Source of the DNA: Stenotrophomonas daejeonensis
GTDB lineage: Bacteria > Pseudomonadota > Gammaproteobacteria > Xanthomonadales > Xanthomonadaceae
Assembly (NCBI RefSeq): GCF_001431505.1
Contig: NZ_LDJP01000037.1
Location: forward strand, 41,608 to 105,607
Length of the DNA stretch: 64,000 nt
Direction: 5' to 3'
Part shown: positions 1-9,634 of the stretch, one piece after another
Layout of the letters: each line of letters starts with the position of its first letter
Numbering within the stretch: the first letter of the stretch is position 1
The notes under the pieces: generated by a model
What the model was told of the DNA's origin: nothing
What the model saw: the letters and a program-made list of their open reading frames with translations, nothing else
Databases searched by the model: none
Program-made: the position numbers and the translations under genes

Positions 1-549
1 CGCGGCGATGCTCGGCGCGCTTACCAGCCCGTATTCGGTGGAAACGTCCTTGCGCTCGGCGGCGACCAGGTTCAGCAGCGCGCGCAGGTCGTCCAGGTCG
101 AGCAGCAGCAGGCCGCGGTCGTCGGCTAGCTTGAACACGATGTCGAGCACGCCGGCCTGCGTATCGTTGAGTTCGAGGATGCGGGCGAGCAGGGTCGGCC
201 CCATCTCGCTGACCGTGGTGCGCACCGGGTGGCCCTGCTGGCCGTACAGGTCCCAGAAGATGGTGGGGCTGGCCTGCGCGGTGTAGCCGTCCACGCCGAT
301 CTCGGCCGCGCGCGCGGCCAGCTTTTCGTTGATCTCGCCCGGCACCGCCAGCCCGGCCACGTCGCCCTTCACGTCGGCCAGGAACACCGGCACGCCGATC
401 CGGCTGAAGCCCTCGGCCAGCGTCATCAGCGTCACCGTCTTGCCGGTGCCGGTGGCGCCGGCCACCAGCCCGTGGCGGTTGCCGAAGCGCGGCAGCAGGG
501 TGACGGCGACGTCGTCGGTGGTGCCTTTGCCGATCAGGATGGGGTCCAT
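1..549 (-). CDS. HerA-like helicase/ATPase, DUF853 (YjgR) family, 3' part cut by window edge
   Basis: The reading frame is open from an ATG at 549 down to base 1, so only the N-terminal 183 residues are present. It starts MDPILIGKG and has a Walker A motif GATGTGKT at residues 31-38, followed by LADVKGDVAGLAVPGE, which is typical of DUF853/YjgR proteins related to the HerA translocase. Family members are cytoplasmic ATPases of about 500 residues. Their cellular role is poorly defined; HerA itself works in DNA end processing. The gene is divergent from the lytic transglycosylase. Family assignment is firm. The function is inferred only. Confidence 0.85.
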   Translation of the reverse strand, partial: MDPILIGKGTTDDVAVTLLPRFGNRHGLVAGATGTGKTVTLMTLAEGFSRIGVPVFLADVKGDVAGLAVPGEINEKLAARAAEIGVDGYTAQASPTIFWDLYGQQGHPVRTTVSEMGPTLLARILELNDTQAGVLDIVFKLADDRGLLLLDLDDLRALLNLVAAERKDVSTEYGLVSAPSIAA

Positions 550-671
550 GTACGTGCTCTGCGGTGGCGGGGAAGGGATTCTAACGGCCGACTGTATCGC
601 GGCGCTGGGCCGGTTGCCGCCGGGCGAGGGCGGCGGCTACCCTGCCTGCCTTTCCGTTCGTGCCGCCGCTG

Positions 672-2246
672 ATGCCTGTTTTTTTCGCCTCGACCGCTCC
701 GCCCGCCCGCCGCCGTGTCCTGCTGGTTGCCGCCACGCTGCTGCTCGCCGTCCCCGCTGCCCAGGCCCAGCGCGTGTCCGCCCGCGACAAGGCCAAGGTG
801 GACGTGATCGAGCAGCGCATGGCCGCCGCGGAGAAACGCTACACCGACGCGTTGGTGCTGGTCGCCAATGCCGACCCGAAGGGCAGCGCCGAGGGCGACG
901 CGGCGCTGGAGGACATGGAGGACGTCATCGACGCCTGCATCGGCCAGAAGGGCTGCCAGGTGGGCACCTTGCTGTCCACCTACAAGCGCCTGCTGAAGCG
1001 GCAGGCCGACGCCAGCGGCGAGGGTGTCGCCGACGAGGCCGGCGACACCCTCGAAGCCGATCCCGACCACGTCGGCCCGCTGGTCGCCGACGTGCCCGAG
1101 GCCGCGCGCGCGGCGGCATTGCTCAACGACCACCGCCACGCCTTCGACGACATGGTCGAGTACAACCCGGCCATCCAGGCCGGCATCCGCCGCTGGCTCA
1201 CCGACATGCGCCCGGCGCTGCTGACCAGCTACGAGAACTACATGAACCTGCGCGCGGTGATGTGGCCGGAGTGGGAGAAGCGCGGCCTGCCCGAGGCGCT
1301 GCTGTTCGGCATCATGGCCAAGGAATCCAACGGCCGCGTGCATGCCTCCTCGCGCGTCGGCGCGGCCGGGCTGATGCAGTTCATGCCCGCCACCGGCCGC
1401 CGCTTCGGGCTGGGGCCGGACGGCACCGGCTTCGACACGCGCTTTGATCCGCGCAGTGCCGCCGAGGCCAGCGCCGCCTACATGAACGAGCGCATGGGCC
1501 AGCTCAACCGCAACATCGAGCTGGCGCTGGCCGCCTACAACGGCGGCGAGGGCCGCGCGCTGCGGGTGTTCAACCAGAGCGCGGGGCAGGGCTTCTGGAC
1601 CGACTCGGTCTACAGCCAGTTCCCCGGCGAAACCAAGGACTACGTGCCGATGGTGATCGCCGCGGCGTGGATCTTCCTGCACCCGCAGCAGTACGGCGTC
1701 GAGTTCCCCAAGGTCAACGCACAGCCGGCGACGATCCGGCTCGCCAAGTCCACCACCATCTACGAGTTGACCATCTGCCTGGGCAGCGCCGGCACCCGCG
1801 ACGGCTACATGCGCGCGCTGCGCAACCTCAACCCGCGCTACGAGGCCGACGGCTGGATTCCCGCCGGCACTACCCTCAACGCCACCACCCGCATCGCCGG
1901 GCTGTACAACCGCCACTGCGTCAACGGCCCGCGCGCAGACCTGGCCCGCGCCCTGATCACCGCCGACCTCAATGCCGCGATCAAGCGCCCCGGTGCCGCC
2001 TACAACGGCAGCGTCGCCGTGGGCGACGTGCAGGCGATGCAGGCGGCCGCCGCGGCCGCGCCACCGCGGCCGGTGCAGCGCCCGGCCACGCGCACCCACA
2101 AGGTCGTCAAGGGCGATACGCTGGGCCGCATTTCCACCCGCTTCCAGTGCCAGCTGCCGACGCTGGCCCGCGCCAACGGCCTGCGCGCGCCGGCCTATGC
2201 CATCCGCCCGGGGCAGGTGCTGAAACTGGAAGGCTGCCGCCGCTGA
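672..2246 (+). CDS. Lytic murein transglycosylase (SLT domain) with C-terminal LysM
   Basis: Predicted secreted peptidoglycan lytic transglycosylase of 524 residues. From ATG 672 the N-terminus is a signal peptide (arginine-rich start, hydrophobic LLVAATLLLAVPAAQAQ). The SLT domain begins near residue 206 with LPEALLFGIMAKES; Glu218 is the expected catalytic acid, followed by GAAGLMQFMPAT. A LysM module (KVVKGDTLGRIS) occupies about residues 475-520 and should bind glycan strands. An in-frame GTG at 660 would add four residues, but ATG 672 gives a cleaner signal peptide. The layout resembles MltD, which usually has two or more LysM modules; here only one is clear. pncC follows 8 bp downstream, probably co-transcribed. 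Confidence 0.88.
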   Translation: MPVFFASTAPPARRRVLLVAATLLLAVPAAQAQRVSARDKAKVDVIEQRMAAAEKRYTDALVLVANADPKGSAEGDAALEDMEDVIDACIGQKGCQVGTLLSTYKRLLKRQADASGEGVADEAGDTLEADPDHVGPLVADVPEAARAAALLNDHRHAFDDMVEYNPAIQAGIRRWLTDMRPALLTSYENYMNLRAVMWPEWEKRGLPEALLFGIMAKESNGRVHASSRVGAAGLMQFMPATGRRFGLGPDGTGFDTRFDPRSAAEASAAYMNERMGQLNRNIELALAAYNGGEGRALRVFNQSAGQGFWTDSVYSQFPGETKDYVPMVIAAAWIFLHPQQYGVEFPKVNAQPATIRLAKSTTIYELTICLGSAGTRDGYMRALRNLNPRYEADGWIPAGTTLNATTRIAGLYNRHCVNGPRADLARALITADLNAAIKRPGAAYNGSVAVGDVQAMQAAAAAAPPRPVQRPATRTHKVVKGDTLGRISTRFQCQLPTLARANGLRAPAYAIRPGQVLKLEGCRR

Positions 2247-2254
2247 GAACTGCC

Positions 2255-2749
2255 ATGTCCACCGTTCCCGACGACCTCGAACTGGACCGCCTCGCCGCCC
2301 GCCTCGGCGAGCGCCTGAGCGACGCCCACGACCGCGTGGTCACCGCCGAAAGCTGCACCGGGGGCTGGATCGCCAAGGCGATGACCGGCGTGTCCGGTTC
2401 GTCGGACTGGTTCGACAGCGGCATGGTCGCCTACAGCTACGAAGCCAAGCAGGCACTGCTCGGCGTGCGCCCGCAGACGCTGGAAAGCGAGGGCGCGGTG
2501 AGCCGCGAGACGGTGATCGAGATGGTGTCCGGCGCCCTGGTGCATTCCGGCGCCAGCGTCGCCGTGGCGGTCACCGGCATCGCCGGTCCCGGTGGCGGCA
2601 GCACCGACAAGCCGGTCGGCACCGTGTGGATCGGCTGGAAGCGGCGCGGTGGCTACACCCGTGCCGAGCTGTTCCATTTCGACGGCGATCGCGACGCCGT
2701 GCGCCGGCAGACCGTGGCCGCCGCCCTGCGCGGGCTGGAGACGCTGTGA
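2255..2749 (+). CDS. pncC: CinA-family nicotinamide-nucleotide amidohydrolase
   Basis: A 164-residue protein containing only the C-terminal CinA domain. It should hydrolyse nicotinamide mononucleotide to nicotinate mononucleotide and ammonia in the cytoplasm, recycling NMN released by DNA ligase. Hallmarks visible are TAESCTGG near the N-terminus, VAVTGIAGPGGGS in the middle and KPVGTVWIGW. The N-terminal molybdopterin-binding-like domain of full-length CinA is absent, as in E. coli PncC (YgaD), which also lies next to recA. The start ATG 2255 is 8 bp after the transglycosylase stop. The stop codon lies 4 bp before the -35 of the lexA promoter. Confidence 0.9.
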   Translation: MSTVPDDLELDRLAARLGERLSDAHDRVVTAESCTGGWIAKAMTGVSGSSDWFDSGMVAYSYEAKQALLGVRPQTLESEGAVSRETVIEMVSGALVHSGASVAVAVTGIAGPGGGSTDKPVGTVWIGWKRRGGYTRAELFHFDGDRDAVRRQTVAAALRGLETL

Positions 2750-2753
2750 CCGT

Positions 2754-2790
2754 TTGACGGAATAGGTCATTAGTAGTAATACTACTAACC
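2754..2790 (+). promoter_or_regulatory. lexA promoter with overlapping LexA operator
   Basis: A consensus-like sigma70 promoter is readable: TTGACG at 2754-2759, a 17-bp spacer, and TAATAC at 2777-2782. The perfect palindrome TTAGTAGTAATACTACTAA (2770-2788) covers the -10 element. It matches the LexA box described for Xanthomonas. The predicted transcription start is at about 2789-2791, so the lexA mRNA would begin at or within 2 nt of the ATG (2791). Binding of LexA would block the -10, giving autoregulation. The operator and promoter are seen directly. The leaderless start is inferred. Confidence 0.9.
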
Positions 2791-3429
2791 ATGAACCTGA
2801 CCGATACCCAGCAGGCCATCCTCGACCTGATCGCCGAGCGCATCGCGGCCGAGGGCGTGCCGCCTTCGCAGACCGAGATCGCCCGCGCCTTCGGCTTCAA
2901 GGGCGTGCGCTCGGCCCAGTACCACCTCGATGCCCTCGAAGCGGCCGGCGCCATCGCGCGCGTACCGGGGCGGGCCCGCGGCATCCGGCTGGTGCATGCC
3001 GACGACGATGGCGGCGCGCCGGTTACGGCCGCCAACGATGACAATGTGCTGCGCCTGCCGATACTGGGCCGGGTGGCGGCGGGGCTGCCGATCGGCGCCG
3101 ACATCCGCTCGGACGATTTCGTGGTGCTGGACAAGGTGTTCTTCTCGCCGGCGCCGGACTACCTGCTGAAGGTGCAGGGCGATTCGATGATCGACGAGGG
3201 CATCTTCGACGGCGACCTGATCGGCGTGCATCGCACCCGCGACGCCCGTTCCGGGCAGATCGTGGTCGCGCGCATCGACGACGAGATCACCGTCAAGCTG
3301 CTGAAGATCGGCAAGGACCGCATCCGCCTGCTGCCGCGCAACCCGGACTACTCGCCGATCGAAGTGCTGCCCGACCAGGACTTCGCCATCGAGGGGCTGT
3401 ATTGCGGCCTGCTGCGTCCGAACCGGTGA
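2791..3429 (+). CDS. lexA: LexA repressor (SOS response)
   Basis: SOS repressor of 212 residues that dimerises on operators and self-cleaves when stimulated by RecA filaments. The N-terminal winged helix-turn-helix includes [14 protein letters not shown]. The cleavage site is Ala97-Gly98 (RVAAGLP), the catalytic serine is Ser132 in GDSMIDEG, and the lysine is Lys169 in DEITVKLLK. All self-cleavage residues are present. There is no Shine-Dalgarno sequence; the operator/promoter abuts the ATG. recA lies 185 bp downstream on the same strand. This appears to be the LexA1-type of Xanthomonas, linked to recA (recalled family knowledge). Confidence 0.97.
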   Translation: MNLTDTQQAILDLIAERIAAEGVPPSQTEIARAFGFKGVRSAQYHLDALEAAGAIARVPGRARGIRLVHADDDGGAPVTAANDDNVLRLPILGRVAAGLPIGADIRSDDFVVLDKVFFSPAPDYLLKVQGDSMIDEGIFDGDLIGVHRTRDARSGQIVVARIDDEITVKLLKIGKDRIRLLPRNPDYSPIEVLPDQDFAIEGLYCGLLRPNR

Positions 3430-3524
3430 GGCGTCCCCCTTCCGCAGCCGCCGATGCGTGCTTTCCCCATGCCCGGCCGCGGCTGCCACGGCTGCCGGCG
3501 GGCAGGCCCGGAAAATAAATTCAA

Positions 3525-3559
3525 CGGTATCGCCGCCAGTCTCAACCTTTGCGATACCG
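3525..3559. repeat. 9-bp perfect inverted repeat upstream of recA
   Basis: CGGTATCGC at 3525-3533 and its exact complement GCGATACCG at 3551-3559 are separated by 17 bp, inside the 185-bp lexA-recA intergenic region. No TTAGTA-type LexA box is visible here. The repeat could be an operator with half-sites on two helical turns, or a stem-loop if transcription starts upstream. Function is unknown. Confidence 0.5.
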
Positions 3560-3614
3560 CCCCCCTACAGTGAGCCCCATGACGAAATCCAAATCACCCG
3601 CGAGGAACGACCTG

Positions 3615-4640
<1,026 letters not shown>

Positions 4641-4644
4641 TTGC

Positions 4645-4699
4645 CCGCGGGAGCGGGGCGGCGCATCGTCAGTGACGTCGTCCCGCTCCCGCGGTTTTA
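4645..4699 (+). terminator. Rho-independent terminator between recA and recX
   Basis: A 13-bp perfect stem (CCGCGGGAGCGGG at 4645-4657 with its complement at 4682-4694) and a 24-nt loop precede TTTTAT. It begins 5 bp after the recA stop. It would limit recX expression to read-through, as known for recA-recX in other bacteria. Confidence 0.85.
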
Positions 4700-4720
4700 T
4701 GGACACGGGCACCAACCCAC

Positions 4721-4747
4721 GTAGGTGCGGGGCTTGCCCCGCGCATG
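4721..4747. repeat. Single GTAG-headed palindromic (REP-like) repeat
   Basis: GTAGGTGCGGGG-CTT-GCCCCGCGCATG forms a short hairpin and belongs to the same family as the paired repeats at 18336-18407 and 30186-30254, but with no inverted partner nearby. It sits in the recA-recX gap, just upstream of the recX start. Confidence 0.7.
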
Positions 4748-4766
4748 CGGGATGGCAGGCAACGCG

Positions 4767-5264
4767 ATGAACGACAGCGAAGACCGGCAACCATCCTCCC
4801 GTCGCGGCCGGCGGCCGCGCGAGCAGACGCCCTTGCAGCGGGCGCTCGGGCTGCTGGTACGGCGCGAGCATTCGCGCAAGGAACTGGGGCGCAAGCTCCG
4901 CGCCAAGGGCATCGACGCCGACGAGGCCGCGGTGGCGGTCGCACGGCTGGCCGAGGAGGGCTGGCAGGACGACGCGCGCTTCGCCGAAGCGCTGGTACGC
5001 AACCGCTCCAATGCCGGCTACGGCCCGCTGCATATCCGTGCCGAACTGGGCACGCATGGCCTGGACGGCGAGCAGATCGAGGCGGCGATGGCCACCTTCG
5101 AGGGCGACTGGGCCGAAAACGGCCGCGACCTGGTCTGCCGCCGTTTCGGCGAGGACGGGCCGCAGGACCTGGCGCAGCGGCGCAAGGCCGCGGACCTGCT
5201 GGCCCGGCGCGGCTTCGACGCCGGCTGCATCCGCAGCGCCACCCGCTACGACCCTGAGGACTGA
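4767..5264 (+). CDS. recX: Regulatory protein RecX
   Basis: RecX modulates RecA by capping or destabilising RecA filaments. The product is 165 residues of charged helical repeats ([57 protein letters not shown]) in the three-helix-repeat pattern of RecX. ATG 4767 (MNDSED) is chosen because an upstream GTG at 4725 would lie inside the GTAG repeat and add a non-conserved extension. It lies 126 bp after recA, behind a terminator. Confidence 0.92.
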   Translation: MNDSEDRQPSSRRGRRPREQTPLQRALGLLVRREHSRKELGRKLRAKGIDADEAAVAVARLAEEGWQDDARFAEALVRNRSNAGYGPLHIRAELGTHGLDGEQIEAAMATFEGDWAENGRDLVCRRFGEDGPQDLAQRRKAADLLARRGFDAGCIRSATRYDPED

Positions 5265-5365
5265 GAGGGCCGGGCCTGATACCCTTTCAGGGTTTCGTCC
5301 GCCCCGGATACCCGTGCGTCCCGCATGGGCGTCGGCGGCCGCCAGCCCGCTCATCGCCAGTCCAA

Positions 5366-8017
<2,652 letters not shown>

Positions 8018-8037
8018 ACGCAATGTACCGGCGCGCC

Positions 8038-8067
8038 TTGAAGCCATTGGCGTCCTGCCAGTAACAT
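8038..8067 (+). promoter_or_regulatory. Possible csrA promoter
   Basis: TTGAAG (8038-8043), an 18-bp spacer and TAACAT (8062-8067) form a plausible sigma70 promoter. Transcription would start near 8074 and leave an 80-nt leader. The leader carries GGGGAACCCC and the Shine-Dalgarno ATGGAGAT, both with GGA, so CsrA self-binding is conceivable. The elements are imperfect. Confidence 0.35.
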
Positions 8068-8154
8068 TGGCAATCTTTCCCTTTGTCGTGGGGCGCAGGC
8101 AACAGGCGCGCCGATACCGGTGGGGAACCCCGCCGGTTAATGGAGATTCTCAAA

Positions 8155-8358
8155 ATGTTGATCCTGACTCGCCGCGTAGGCGAAACCCTGATGATCGGTG
8201 ATTCGGTCAGCGTCACCGTGCTTGGCGTCAAGGGCAACCAGGTGCGTATCGGCATCACCGCCCCGAAGGACGTGGCGGTGCACCGCGAGGAAATCTTCCA
8301 GCGCATCCAGCGCGGTGACGAACCCGCGGCGCCGGGAAGCAAAGAAACTTCCGAATAA
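8155..8358 (+). CDS. csrA: Carbon storage regulator CsrA (RsmA)
   Basis: Post-transcriptional regulator of 67 residues that binds GGA motifs in mRNA leaders. It starts [16 protein letters not shown], contains [15 protein letters not shown] and [12 protein letters not shown], and so has all RNA-contact residues of the family (Arg44-like in VHREEI). GGAG at 8142-8145 gives a good ribosome site. In Xanthomonads RsmA controls motility, biofilm and virulence. Its location between alaS and tRNA-Ser is the usual one; a GacA-like regulator is only 0.5 kb downstream. Confidence 0.97.
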   Translation: MLILTRRVGETLMIGDSVSVTVLGVKGNQVRIGITAPKDVAVHREEIFQRIQRGDEPAAPGSKETSE

Positions 8359-8361
8359 GGG

Positions 8362-8391
8362 TTTACCTTTCACCCTGTTAAACGGTATTCT
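8362..8391 (+). promoter_or_regulatory. Weak candidate promoter for tRNA-Ser
   Basis: TTTACC (8362-8367), an 18-bp spacer and TATTCT (8386-8391) would start transcription about 40 nt before the mature tRNA. No T-rich terminator separates csrA from the tRNA, so co-transcription with csrA is the alternative. Confidence 0.3.
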
Positions 8392-8436
8392 TCGCGCCCT
8401 GCTTCGCGGCGCGAGGCAGGGAAAAGAAAGAAAAAC

Positions 8437-8529
8437 GGAGTGATGCCCGAGAGGCCGAAGGGGCTCCCCTGCTAAGGGAGTATAGGGTCAAAAGCTCTAT
8501 CGAGGGTTCGAATCCCTCTCACTCCGCCA
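8437..8529 (+). tRNA. tRNA-Ser (anticodon GCU)
   Basis: The 93-nt sequence folds as a class II tRNA. The acceptor arms GGAGTGA/TCACTCC are perfect, followed by discriminator G and an encoded CCA. The anticodon stem-loop CTCCCCTGCTAAGGGAG reads GCT, decoding AGC/AGU. There is a long variable arm (TATAG...CTATC) and a T-arm GAGGGTTCGAATCCCTC. It closely resembles E. coli tRNA-Ser(GCU). No integrase or attachment-site duplication is visible beside it. Confidence 0.97.
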
Positions 8530-8535
8530 GAACTG

Positions 8536-8576
8536 AAAGCGCCTGCGATCGATGATCCGCAGGCGCTTTTGTTTTT
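8536..8576 (+). terminator. Terminator after tRNA-Ser
   Basis: AGCGCCTGCG (8538-8547) pairs with CGCAGGCGCT (8558-8567) across a 10-nt loop, followed by a T-rich tail TTTTGTTTTT. This is a textbook intrinsic terminator 8 nt after the tRNA CCA. Confidence 0.92.
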
Positions 8577-8890
8577 GGCATCGTGTATGGTCGTGCATGA
8601 TTCGTTTGACCCCGGAGTGGGGCTGGGCCACCTCCGGGGTATCCCTAACTGCGGGTAGGGGATGCCCTGATGCAAGGGCATCGGCAATCCGCGCATTGTG
8701 CTCAGGGTCGGCCGCATGACATCCGTGCGATGGGGGAGGGGACGATCCCCCGCGTCAGCCGGCATTTTTCTGATTGATAATACACATGGCTTTCGCCATG
8801 ACGGGCGCTGGCGCTGCCATCGCCCGCCTGCCCGGACACGGGGCGCGGCGAGTCACAACTGTCACCTGTTTGCCAGGGAGAGGAGTGCGC
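8577..8890. other. 314-bp intergenic region with inverted repeats and a candidate promoter
   Basis: No coding potential is recognised. It holds a 9-bp inverted repeat ACCCCGGAG/CTCCGGGGT (8609-8617, 8632-8640), then an imperfect palindrome ATCCCTA...TAGGGGAT (8641-8663). Further on, an extended -10 (TGATAATAC, 8775-8783) is followed at once by the hairpin CATGGC-TTTC-GCCATG (8785-8800), which would form the very 5' end of the response-regulator mRNA. A good Shine-Dalgarno (GAGAGGAG) precedes 8891. The role of the first two repeats is unknown. Confidence 0.5.
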
Positions 8891-9538
8891 ATGACCATCA
8901 GGGTATTTCTCATCGACGACCACGCGCTGGTGCGCACCGGCATCAAGATGATTCTTTCCGGTGAGACCGACATCGAGGTGGTGGGTGAGGCGGAAAACGG
9001 CGAGACGGGGCTGCCGCAGATACGGCGCCTGCAGCCGGACGTGGTGTTGTGCGACCTGCACCTGCCGGGGTTGAGCGGGCTGGAGATCACCGAACGCATC
9101 GTCAAGGGCGACCACGGCACCCGGGTCATCGTGGTCTCGGTGTCCGAGGATGGGCCGATGCCGCGGCGGCTGCTGGAAGCCGGGGCGTCGGGATACGTGG
9201 GCAAAGGCGGCGATGCGAAGGAACTGGTGCGCGCCATCCACGACGTGGCGCTGGGCCGTCGCTACCTGTCCAGCCACATTGCGCAGAATCTGGCGTTGTC
9301 GAACCTGGAGGGGAGCGACTCGCCGTTCGACGGGCTTTCGCCGCGCGAGCTGGAAGTGGCATTGCTGCTGATGCAGGGGCGGCGGCAGGAGGAGATCGCG
9401 CGCCGGCTCAGCCTCAGCGCCAAGACCGTGAACACGCACAAGGCGCGCCTGTTCCAGAAGACCGGGGTGCACGACAACATCGCGCTGGTGCGTCTGGCGG
9501 CGCAGTACGGCGTGATGGATCCGGCCAAGGCGATTTGA
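8891..9538 (+). CDS. GacA/UvrY-like LuxR-family response regulator
   Basis: Two-component response regulator of 215 residues. The receiver domain (about 1-125) has the acidic pair Asp9/Asp10 (LIDDH), phospho-acceptor Asp55 (LCDLHLPG) and a conserved Lys in GYVGKGG. The C-terminal LuxR/NarL DNA-binding domain (about 148-200) contains LSPRELEVALLLMQG and LSAKTVNTHKARLFQKTG. Length and sequence fit GacA/UvrY, which in other gammaproteobacteria switch on small RNAs that titrate CsrA/RsmA. ATG 8891 is favoured by GAGAGGAG just upstream. In-frame ATGs further upstream (for example 8786) lie at the predicted transcription start. No sensor kinase is adjacent. Confidence 0.85.
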   Translation: MTIRVFLIDDHALVRTGIKMILSGETDIEVVGEAENGETGLPQIRRLQPDVVLCDLHLPGLSGLEITERIVKGDHGTRVIVVSVSEDGPMPRRLLEAGASGYVGKGGDAKELVRAIHDVALGRRYLSSHIAQNLALSNLEGSDSPFDGLSPRELEVALLLMQGRRQEEIARRLSLSAKTVNTHKARLFQKTGVHDNIALVRLAAQYGVMDPAKAI

Positions 9539-9582
9539 GCCGAAGGCCTCCTGTCCTGCGTGTGGGAAACGGGAAGCCGGGA

Positions 9583-9616
9583 AACGAAAAAGCGGCCATC
9601 AGGCCGCTTTTTCGTT
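9583..9616. terminator. Bidirectional terminator between response regulator and rne
   Basis: A perfect 15-bp inverted repeat (AACGAAAAAGCGGCC at 9583-9597, complement at 9602-9616) with an ATCA loop has A-runs on one side and T-runs on the other. It can therefore terminate both convergent transcripts. Confidence 0.93.
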
Positions 9617-9634
9617 GTTGACGACAGCGCCTGC

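Noticed and set aside
8437..8890. Possible integration site or genomic island at tRNA-Ser
   Set aside because: No integrase, no repeated tRNA 3' end and no change in gene character; the neighbours are core genes.
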